From an uncultured Oscillibacter sp. (lineage in GTDB: Bacteria > Bacillota > Clostridia > Oscillospirales > Oscillospiraceae): a DNA stretch of 59,239 bases. A model generated the notes under the pieces. That model saw nothing but the letters and a program-made list of their open reading frames with translations, was not told the origin of the DNA and did not search any database. Of the stretch, positions 42,976 through 50,146 are shown piece after piece. Every line of letters begins with the position of its first letter. Position 1 is the first letter of the stretch. A program made the position numbers and the translations under genes. Location of the stretch: NCBI GenBank assembly GCA_910586735.1, contig CAJUJW010000007.1:1-59239 (forward strand), in the 5' to 3' direction.

Positions 42976-43631
42976 GCGTCCCGCAGAGCCGTCAGCTTTT
43001 TTTCGTCCAGGAGCTCCACGGCGCCCCGGGACAGCCTCACCATTCCCTCGCTCTGGAGATAGCGCAGCATTCGGGTAATGACCTCCCGATGGGTCCCCAA
43101 ATGGTTGGCAATGGTCTCATGGGTAATATTCAGCCGGTCTCCGCCTTCAATCGCGGACTCCTCCAGCAAAAAGGCCGCAACCCGCTTGTCCATGCTCTTC
43201 CACATGACCTGCTCCATGAGCCACATGACCTCCGAGAACCGCGCGGCCATGATTTCATTGGTGTAGTTGGCCAGCGGCGCGGACTCCTTCATGATTCGCT
43301 GGTAGGCTTCCGCCGGGATCATCCAGAACACCGTGTCCTTCTCCGCCTCCACGGTTACGTCAAACTGCATGCTCCGCATGATACAGGAGGCGGAAAGCAG
43401 GCAGATATCCCGGTCAAACAGGCGGTAAATCGTGATTTCCCGCCCCTCGTCCGACAGGATATAGGCCCGGAGCTGGCCGGATTTTACCACCAGCAATCCG
43501 GTACAATCCGCACTGCCATTGTGGAGCACCGTCCCTTTTCCCACGGTTCGTTCAGCCAAGCCGCTCAGGATACACGTCCGCTGTGCGTCCGTTAAAGTTT
43601 CCCACACGGGAAAGCAGCTTTGAAACTCCAT
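42972..43631 (-). CDS. Crp/Fnr-family transcription regulator
   Basis: A 219-residue regulator. The N-terminal cyclic-nucleotide-type beta-barrel (about 10-115) has VLHNGSADCTGLLVVKSGQL. The C-terminal helix-turn-helix is ITHETIANHLGTHREVITRML. Cysteines at the N-terminal and middle parts (SCF, RTC, ADC, ICLLSASC) could hold a cluster or sense thiols, but no Fnr pattern of four is clear. The ATG at 43631 is chosen because AAGGAGG lies six bases upstream. It faces the redox operon and probably controls the shared promoter element. Confidence 0.88.
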   Translation of the reverse strand: MEFQSCFPVWETLTDAQRTCILSGLAERTVGKGTVLHNGSADCTGLLVVKSGQLRAYILSDEGREITIYRLFDRDICLLSASCIMRSMQFDVTVEAEKDTVFWMIPAEAYQRIMKESAPLANYTNEIMAARFSEVMWLMEQVMWKSMDKRVAAFLLEESAIEGGDRLNITHETIANHLGTHREVITRMLRYLQSEGMVRLSRGAVELLDEKKLTALRDA

Positions 43632-43669
43632 TCGCGTCCTCCTTGCCATGATATACAGACGAGGAACCC

Positions 43670-44458
43670 TCACTCACCACATCTTCCCCCGTTCCCGGAA
43701 CAGCCATGCTTGTCATCGCCGCAATGGCCCTCCCCGTGACAACCGTGGTGTTCATGTCCATGATGGCCGCACTGTACGTTGGCCTGATAGACCAGTCTGC
43801 CCGCCAGGAAGTCCTTGACCACATCATCTGCCGTTCCGGTCACGCCGCCGTAGAGCTTAATCCCCGCCTGCGCCAGCGCCTCCTGCGCCCCGGCGCCGAT
43901 GCCGCCGCAGATCAGCACATCCACCTGCAAGCCGGACAGGAACCCCGCCAAGGCGCCGTGGCCGCTGCCGGCAGTGTCGGCCACCTGCTCCTGAACCACC
44001 TGTTCATTCTCCGTATCGTAGAGCTTCATCTGCTGGGTGTGTCCAAAGTGCTGGAACACCTGGCCATTTTCATAGGGTACCGCGATTCTCATAGTAGCTT
44101 CTCCTTTTCCGTTCAGTTTGGTTTGCAGGGCCCACCGGCAGTTCCGTCCGCAGCCCCGCTCCCGGTCGCCCCGGCAGACGCGGTAATGCCCGCCGCCGAT
44201 GACCAGGGCTTTTCCGTTCACAAGGCTGTCGGAGAGCTTGAACCGGGCGCTCTCGTAAATTTCCGTCACCGTGGTCCGGGAAATCTCCATCTGCGCCGCG
44301 CACTGCTCATGGGTCCTCTTCTCGTAATCGACCAGCCGGATCACCTCGTATTCGTCCACGGTCAGGGTAACCGCATCCGCCGCAGATTCTCCCTGTGGGA
44401 GAAAGCCGGAACACGTTGGCTCCGTGCAGACCCGGCGGCAGCGGGTTGGTCTGGCCAT
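43670..44458 (-). CDS. Fusion of DUF134 regulator and dinitrogenase iron-molybdenum cofactor domain
   Basis: A 262-residue protein. The N-terminal half is DUF134, a sigma-like helix-turn-helix protein (DEYEVIRLVDYEKRTHEQCA, then MEISRTTVTEIYESARFKL). The second half (from about residue 120, MRIAVPYENGQVFQHFGHTQQ) is a NifX/NifB-type cofactor-binding fold with DVLICGGIGAGAQEALAQAG. The tail is rich in His, Cys and Gly (HGCHGEGHCGDDKHGC). Such proteins bind metal or Fe-S material. It lies 38 bases upstream of the Crp/Fnr gene in the same direction, so one operon is likely. Confidence 0.85.
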   Translation of the reverse strand: MARPTRCRRVCTEPTCSGFLPQGESAADAVTLTVDEYEVIRLVDYEKRTHEQCAAQMEISRTTVTEIYESARFKLSDSLVNGKALVIGGGHYRVCRGDRERGCGRNCRWALQTKLNGKGEATMRIAVPYENGQVFQHFGHTQQMKLYDTENEQVVQEQVADTAGSGHGALAGFLSGLQVDVLICGGIGAGAQEALAQAGIKLYGGVTGTADDVVKDFLAGRLVYQANVQCGHHGHEHHGCHGEGHCGDDKHGCSGNGGRCGE

Positions 44459-44499
44459 AGGGACACCTCCTCAAAGCAATTCCGGTATATGACGGAAAT

Positions 44500-44528
44500 A
44501 GGATACACCCTGGAAGGAGAAAAATCAA
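44500..44528 (-). promoter_or_regulatory. Promoter of the DUF134-Crp operon
   Basis: On the minus strand TTGATT (44528-44523), 17-base spacer, TATCCT (44505-44500), 41 bases before the start codon. The shared element of the redox promoters is absent here. Confidence 0.5.
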
Positions 44529-44554
44529 GATACTATGAAATTTATGAGCGGCTT

Positions 44555-44806
44555 TTATCCGGGGTTATAATCGCATTTCTGACAATGTACCATGGCGCTG
44601 CTGTAGTCCTCTTTGTGATACAGCGCCGCCGCCAGGACGGCGTCTGTGATGTTCCTCATCTCTTTGCGCTGTTCGCTGTACCGCAGGACGTTCTTGGCCG
44701 CCAGCACGCAGATGATTCGGGATTTCCACTTTCCTCCGAAGACCTCCAGTCCGTACTCCAGGGGACAGCGGATATCTTTTTCCATTTTTGCTTTATACAC
44801 GTCCAT
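44555..44806 (-). CDS. HxlR-family regulator with an internal deletion
   Basis: An 83-residue protein. The start MEKDIRCPLEYGLEVFGGKW and helix-turn-helix part RYSEQRKEMRNITDAVLAA are typical HxlR. At residue 61 (about 44626) the sequence jumps in frame to LYHKED and the usual C-terminal end CQKCDYN. Roughly 40 residues, holding the end of the recognition region, the wing and a dimer helix, are missing compared with the usual 110-120. It may be inactive or act as a dominant fragment. Its promoter carries the same operator as the MATE gene. Confidence 0.75.
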   Translation of the reverse strand: MDVYKAKMEKDIRCPLEYGLEVFGGKWKSRIICVLAAKNVLRYSEQRKEMRNITDAVLAAALYHKEDYSSAMVHCQKCDYNPG

Positions 44807-44820
44807 CACCTCTTGCGCTG

Positions 44821-44862
44821 AGTATAGCGCTTGCACTGTGGAATTACAAGTCACTATAAAAA
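44821..44862 (-). promoter_or_regulatory. hxlR promoter with shared operator
   Basis: Minus strand: TTGTAA (44849-44844), 17-base spacer, TATACT (44826-44821). ATAGTGAC just upstream overlaps the -35 box. The block GGAATTACAAGTCACTATAA (44840-44859, plus-strand reading) is nearly identical to 46381-46400. Confidence 0.7.
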
Positions 44863-44960
44863 TAAATAGCGGCTCAAATTTCAGGCACTCTGCCCGCAGT
44901 TTTTCACGCAAGCCAAATGCAATAGAGATTTGAATTATTAAAAAAGCGGGGCCTATCTTT

Positions 44961-46328
44961 TTAAGTCGTGCCTTTTTTGCAAAAATCCATAGAATTTAAC
45001 AATTTTCTGAAATTAACAAAAAACATTACGGATGTCGTGCAGACGGCCAGAGTATCCGCAATCGGCTCCGCCAGGAAAATGCCTAACGCCTTATCCGCAA
45101 AGAAATTTGGCAGCAGGAAAATCAACGGAATCAGCAACAATATTTTTCGATAGATAGAGAGGAAGATCGCAGCAGGCGCGTTTCCCAGGGCCACAAAGCT
45201 GTACTGACACGCCACTTGTATACCGAAAATCATAGACATGGACATGTAAATTTGGAGCGCCCAAGCAGTGTAGGAAATCAACGTTGAATCATCAGCAAAG
45301 ACTGCGGCCACGGAATCCGGAGCAAATATGCAAATACACCAAATACACACAGGCCCAGCCACCCAGGACGCCAATAGCAATCGAAACGCCTTTCGGACCC
45401 GCTCTCCGTTTCCGGCACCCAGATTATAACTCAAGATTGGCTGTGCGCCCTGCGTCAGCCCTGTAAGCAGCAGCATGGTAAAATTCATGATGCCGCTCAA
45501 GATCGTCACAGCTCCAACGGCAAGATCTCCGGCATATTTCAGTAAGGTAACATTGAAGCTGATTGCTGCCAGATTTTCTGTAATCTGCATCAGGCATGGT
45601 GACGTACCCAGGGCAATGCAGGGCAGCAAAAGCCTTGCGCGGAAGCAAAAATTTTGCTTCCTAAGTTTGACGATGCTTCTGGAAGACCGCAGAAACCCAA
45701 CCACCCAGCAAGAGGATATGCCCTGGGAAAGAATCGTTGCCAGCGCGGCCCCCTTTACGTCCATGTGCAGGAGGTAAATAAAAACAGGGTCCAGAATAAT
45801 ATTCAGGGCAGCTCCGATAAAAACCGTGAGCATACTTGTAACCGCATATCCCTGGGCAGTAATAAATGCGTTCAAGCCCAGAGACAGCTGTACGAAGATC
45901 GTACCCAAACAATAGACGTTGAGATACTTCAGAGCATAGACGCTGGTATCCGGGCTGGCTCCAAACAACAGCAGGATATCTCTCCCCCAAAACAGCATCA
46001 GTGCGGTCAGAAACAAAGAGATCACGGGCAGGGTGAACGCGCAGCTTCCTAAAATCTGTTCCGCAATGTCATGTTGCCCTTTCCCCATTGCCCTGGACGC
46101 CCTTGGAGCGCCGCCCATACTGACCAACGCGGCAAATGCTGAGATCATCAAAATCACAGCGCCGGTGAGCGCTGCCGCTCCAATAGCGGGGATGTGGCCG
46201 ATATACATTCGGTCTACGAGGTTATACAAAACATTGATGATTTGGGCCGTAACCGCAGGCACGGCTAAGCGGGCAAAAAGAGTTCCTATAGGTGCAGATG
46301 CCAATTCCTGCTCTTTTTGGTTATCCAT
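44961..46328 (-). CDS. MATE-family multidrug exporter
   Basis: A 455-residue membrane protein with twelve hydrophobic helices in two similar halves, as in MATE/DinF drug-sodium or drug-proton antiporters. Motifs include PAVTAQIINVLYNLVDRMYIG near the N-terminus and the second-half TGLTQGAQPILSYNLGAG (both are family hallmarks). Length is normal and no damage is seen, in contrast to its surroundings. The pairing with HxlR-type regulators is common in clostridia. It lies downstream of its own promoter and operator. Confidence 0.93.
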   Translation of the reverse strand: MDNQKEQELASAPIGTLFARLAVPAVTAQIINVLYNLVDRMYIGHIPAIGAAALTGAVILMISAFAALVSMGGAPRASRAMGKGQHDIAEQILGSCAFTLPVISLFLTALMLFWGRDILLLFGASPDTSVYALKYLNVYCLGTIFVQLSLGLNAFITAQGYAVTSMLTVFIGAALNIILDPVFIYLLHMDVKGAALATILSQGISSCWVVGFLRSSRSIVKLRKQNFCFRARLLLPCIALGTSPCLMQITENLAAISFNVTLLKYAGDLAVGAVTILSGIMNFTMLLLTGLTQGAQPILSYNLGAGNGERVRKAFRLLLASWVAGPVCIWCICIFAPDSVAAVFADDSTLISYTAWALQIYMSMSMIFGIQVACQYSFVALGNAPAAIFLSIYRKILLLIPLIFLLPNFFADKALGIFLAEPIADTLAVCTTSVMFFVNFRKLLNSMDFCKKGTT

Positions 46329-46361
46329 AACGGGACCTCCTCTGCGTGCAGATTTCTCCCG

Positions 46362-46426
46362 ATTATAGCGTTCAGGCGGCGGAACTACAAGTCACTATGA
46401 GATTTATAAGTGACTCATAAATTTGC
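46362..46426 (-). promoter_or_regulatory. MATE gene promoter with HxlR-type operator
   Basis: Minus strand: TTGTAG (46390-46385), 17-base spacer, TATAAT (46367-46362). The block GGAACTACAAGTCACTATGA (46381-46400) matches the hxlR promoter. An inverted copy (ATAAGTGACT, 46406-46415) makes a full dyad here. Confidence 0.75.
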
Positions 46427-46517
46427 TGATATCTTTACGTCCGCAATCCAGGCGAATACAATAAAGCCACTTTCAGACAGCGGGCAGCTCCGCGAATTTA
46501 GAAGGAGGCCATTCAAA

Positions 46518-46910
46518 ATGAGCATGAACGAAAACGTGAAGAAGCTCCTCTAGGAGCAGATGTGGTATCTGGCGACCTACGACCAGAAGCCCAGCGCAGT
46601 ACCTGTGGCATTCAAGGACGTGACCGACGACGGCAAGCTGCTGGTGGGCGGCGTGTTCCTGGAGACCACGCTGGTCAATATCAAAAAGAACGGAAAAATT
46701 GCCGTCTCTGCCAGTAACGGGGCTTCTCTGGAGGGATACCAGATCAAGGGCACCGCCGGGTATGTCACCGAGGGTCCCATCGTAGAGACCTTCAAAAAGC
46801 AGGTGGAGACAATGTTCAAAGGCGCCGCCACCGCCAAGGGCGCGCTGATCATCACCCCGGAAAAGGTCATCGTCACCACCCCCGGCGCGGACAACAAAAA
46901 GGAGCTGTAA
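46518..46910 (+). pseudogene. Pyridoxamine 5'-phosphate oxidase-like protein with an early amber stop
   Basis: AAGGAGG and ATG at 46518 start MSMNENVKKLL, then TAG at 46551-46553, then the same frame goes on EQMWYLATYDQKPSAVPVAF to a stop at 46910. Homologues have glutamate at the TAG. The remaining 116 residues form a normal split-barrel flavin-binding fold (about 130 residues in full). Restart at the ATG at 46560 is possible, but it has no ribosome-binding site. Confidence 0.75.
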
Positions 46911-46953
46911 GCAGGGAAAGCGGCCTGTTCCAGGAGCGGATCAGACCGTTTCT

Positions 46954-47268
46954 TTATGTAACCGGAATCATGTTGCAGAGTTTTAAAAGCCGGACATCCT
47001 CCCGCGAGATTTTCAGACGCTTAGCAAGCTCCGCATCCGCTGCCAAAGGCGATTTGGAAAGCAGGATCTTCGTGGCGATAGGCATGATGGGCCGGGAGGA
47101 TACGCCGATCCACAGGCCCCACTTCGTCGGAGCTTCCAGGTAGGCCGCCAGCACCTTGCAGCTGGCGTTTTCCATGGGGCTGTCCTGGTTGGTCAGGCTG
47201 ATGTCACTGAGGGTGTCGTAATACTCTATGTACCCGTAGTAGGTGGTTTCGCACCTCTTTAGACCCAA
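46954..47268 (-). CDS. Hypothetical protein or fragment, family not recognised
   Basis: About 100 residues with protein-like composition: YYGYIEYYDTLSDISLTNQD, KVLAAYLEAPTKWGLWIGVS, and a C-terminal KRLKISREDVRLLKLCNM resembling a helix-turn-helix end. No ATG or ribosome-binding site fits; the only start is TTG at 47268. Probably the 3' part of a broken gene. Confidence 0.35.
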   Translation of the reverse strand: MGLKRCETTYYGYIEYYDTLSDISLTNQDSPMENASCKVLAAYLEAPTKWGLWIGVSSRPIMPIATKILLSKSPLAADAELAKRLKISREDVRLLKLCNMIPVT

Positions 47269-47409
47269 AAATCAATCAGTAATTAACAAATCCTCAAACA
47301 ATTCTACTTTCAGGAAATCCGCCCCGTTTTGACGCAAGGACCTCCTATTTGATAGACTTCACCCATCAAGAGCACCCCCCCATAAAAACGAAAAGGAGGT
47401 GGAGCGTCT

Positions 47410-48262
47410 ATGTACAATTTTGATGAAATCATCGACCGGAGAAACACCAGCACCATGAACACCGACGGCTTCCGAGGCTACATTTTCCACGCCGGCGAAA
47501 CCAAGACCTTCCCATACAAGGATGAGGAGTTCATCCGCGTGTGGGTGGCCGGCATCGAGTTCACAACGCCGGACGTGGTCATCGACGGCATCCGGGAGCG
47601 GCTGGACCGGCGCATCTTTGGCTATACCCGAGTCTTTGGCCAGGACTACTCTCTTCATCCTGTGCAGCCCTCACAACCCCTCCGGGCGCATCTGGCGGGA
47701 GGACAAGCTGAAGAAGCTGGGAGACATCATCAAAAAGCACAACCTCTGGGTCATCTCCGACGAAATCCATTGAGACCTGATCCGCTGTGACCAGACCCAC
47801 ATTCCCCTGGGCAAGGTGATGCCGGACTACGACCGCCTTGTCGCCTGCATGGCCCCCAGCAAGACCTTCAATCTGGCAGGGCTGATGATCTCCAATGTGA
47901 TGATCTGGGACAAGGAGCTGCGAGCCCACTGGCTGGACCGGCACTACAACTTCGACAACCCCCTGAGCATCTCCGCAGCCCAGGCCGCTTATGAGAAGGG
48001 CGGACCGTGGCTGGAGAAACTGCGGGTGTACCTTGACGAGAACTTCGCCTTCACCCGGGAGTATCTGGCGGAGCACCTGCCCACCTTCTTCGCCTATGAG
48101 GCCGGGGTGCTGCTAAAGGGCGGCAACATGTTCGTGCAGAACTCCGACTGCTTCATCCGCCTGAATCTGGCCTGCCCCAAGGTGACCCTGGCCGAGGGTC
48201 TGCGGCGTATCTGCCAGGCCGTCAATACCAAGCATACGGAGAAATATACCAAGGTTGAGTAA
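47410..48262 (+). pseudogene. MalY/PatB-type aminotransferase, first copy, deleted and interrupted
   Basis: GGAGGTGGAGCG and ATG start a normal PatB N-terminus (FDEIIDRRNTSTMNTDGFRG). Near 47645 the sequence jumps out of frame to LFILCSPHNPSGRIW, omitting about 90 residues. TGA at 47771-47773 follows DEIH where homologues have cysteine. MAPSKTFNLAGL with the PLP lysine is kept. A further in-frame loss of about 25 residues lies near 48095 (PTFFAYEAGVLL). The family are PLP-dependent C-S lyases. Dead as read. Confidence 0.8.
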
Positions 48263-48350
48263 GGGGTTTGGGCCCGCTTGTCCCCCTTCTTTAATACCGT
48301 CATCGAAAAACAGGTATCCCCCAAAATCAAAGAAAAGAGGAGTTTCATCC

Positions 48351-48617
48351 ATGGAAGAAATGAGAAGCCTGAAAAATTACGGCGCAATCGCGTTCCTCCC
48401 GATGATCCTTTTCCTGGCCCTCTATGTGGGCTGCGGCGTCGTCTTTACCATTATGGGCCGTGAAGACCCGTTCAGCCAGCTGCCCCGTTATGTGGCCGTC
48501 ATGATCGCGATCATGCGTTCTATTTCCCTTCCCAAGCCCGCTCGGAGCTGCGTGGCGGTGAAGACGCTCCCCAAGGGAGCCCTCTGCGAGATCGAGGCCA
48601 TCGCCGTCACGGAGTAA
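48351..48617 (+). CDS. Chimeric 88-residue ORF: NhaC antiporter start joined to RidA end
   Basis: GAGGAG and ATG at 48351 open MEEMRSLKNYGAIAFLPMIL with two hydrophobic segments, the N-terminus of an NhaC-type sodium/proton antiporter. At about 48516 (residue 56, IAIM) it passes in frame into ARSCVAVKTLPKGALCEIEA, the C-terminal end of RidA-type enamine deaminases, with the normal stop. A deletion of well over 1 kb has joined two neighbouring genes. A stable product would be membrane-anchored, but a function is doubtful. Confidence 0.65.
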   Translation: MEEMRSLKNYGAIAFLPMILFLALYVGCGVVFTIMGREDPFSQLPRYVAVMIAIMRSISLPKPARSCVAVKTLPKGALCEIEAIAVTE

Positions 48618-48629
48618 GGGAGGAACGGG

Positions 48630-49823
48630 ATGGACAAGCAAACGTTTCTGTCTCGGTATCTCGTAGACCGCCGGGGAACGGACTCCTATAAGTGGGACGG
48701 GATGCTGGAGGAAAAGTCCGGAAGCCGGGACCTGACCTCCATGTGGATCGCCGATATGGAGTTCAAGACACCGGAGGCCGTGGTGGACGCTCTGGTGAGC
48801 CGGGCGCGGAACGGCGTATTCGGACTCCAGCGTGCCGGAGAAGTGCTATCAGGCGTACTCCGACTGGATGGAGCGCCGGTACGGCTTCCCGCTGAAAAAG
48901 GAGTGGCTCCGCTTCACCACCGGCTGCGTCACCGCCATTGCCTGGATGGTCCAGGCGTTCACCAAGCCCGGCGAACCCTGCCTGATCCTCACGCCGGTCT
49001 ACTATCCCTTCCACAACGTTGTCACCTACAATGACCGCCGTCTTGTGACCGTCGACCTCCACTATGAGGAAGGCCGGTTCACCTTGGACTATGACGCCAT
49101 TGAAAAAGCCATTGTGGATAACGGCGTCAAAATGTTCATCCAGTGTTCTCCCCACAACCCTGCGGGGCGGGTCTGGACCGAGGACGAGCTAGACCGGCTA
49201 TTCACCATCTGCCGCCGCCACGGCGTACTTGTGGTAAGCGACGAGATTCATCAGGATCTGGTGCTGACAGGGCGGCGCTTTGTCCCGGTGGCGGTAGTGA
49301 ATGGGGGAGCATACCGCGACATGGCAGTTACCCTCTCCTCGGCCTCCAAAACCTTCAGCCTTGCCACCCTGATCCACGCGCACATCATCATCATCACGGA
49401 CGACAAGCTCCGGGAAATCTTTGACCACTGGGCCAGGGGGCATGAACCGGACGAAGAACAACGTGCTGGGGCTGGAGGCCGCCTGGGCGGGCTGCACCTA
49501 CGGCGAGGATTGGCTCTCCGGCCTGCTGGCGGTCATCCGGGACAACTACGAGTATGAAGCGGGAGCTGAACGCCCGCGCGCCCAAAATCACCGTCTGCCC
49601 GTTGGAGGGAACCTATCTGGCCCTGCTGGATCTGCGGCAGTGCATGGACAAGAAAGAGGTCAAGTACTTCATTCTGAAGGACTGCCGTCTGCCCGTGGAC
49701 TACGGCGAACAGTTCGGCGAACACTTCGAGGGCTTCGTCCGCCTGAATCTCGCCACGGACCCCGCCCTGGTGGAGAGGGCGGTCAGCAATATTATCACAG
49801 CATTAGAAAAGAGGAATCCCTGA
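48630..49823 (+). pseudogene. MalY/PatB-type aminotransferase, second copy, with three frameshifts
   Basis: AGGGAGG and ATG start DRRGTDSYKWDGM. Frame changes occur near 48831 (about two bases lost in GGACTCC), near 49432 (G5 run) and near 49555. Put together, the sequence covers the whole family length of about 395 residues: YSSVPEKCYQAYSDWMERRYG, CSPHNPAGRVW, VVSDEIHQDL, the PLP-lysine region LSSASKTFSL, and the end EGFVRLNLATDP. The stop overlaps the start of the ilvE remnant. Confidence 0.82.
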
Positions 49824-50146
49824 TGGAAAAGAAAAACCTGGACTGGACGAATCTCGGTTTCAGCTATTGGCAGACCAACGCCCGATACGTCTCCCATTAC
49901 AAAAACGGCGCCTGGGTCCCGCCCTACGGCACTGGGGCCACGCTGTACCTCCGGCCCTACATGTTCGCCTCCAGCCCTGTCACCGGCATCAAGTCCGCCG
50001 AGGAGTATCAGTTCCGGCTGCTCTGCACGCCGGTGGGGCCCTACTTCAAAGGCGGCTCCAAGCCCCTGACCCTCTGCGTCAGTGACTTTGACCGGGCCGC
50101 GCCTCACAGAACCGGCCATATCAAGGCGGGATTGAATACGCTATGA
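49823..50146 (+). pseudogene. ilvE: Branched-chain aminotransferase, 5' part with deletion
   Basis: ATG at 49823 starts LDWTNLGFSYWQTNARYVSH, a typical IlvE N-terminus. At about 49916 it jumps in frame from GAW to VPPYGTGATLYLRPYMF, missing about 90 residues. The PLP lysine region HIKAGLN is present. One base is then lost near 50135, and the coding frame continues in the ORF that begins at 50143. Confidence 0.8.
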
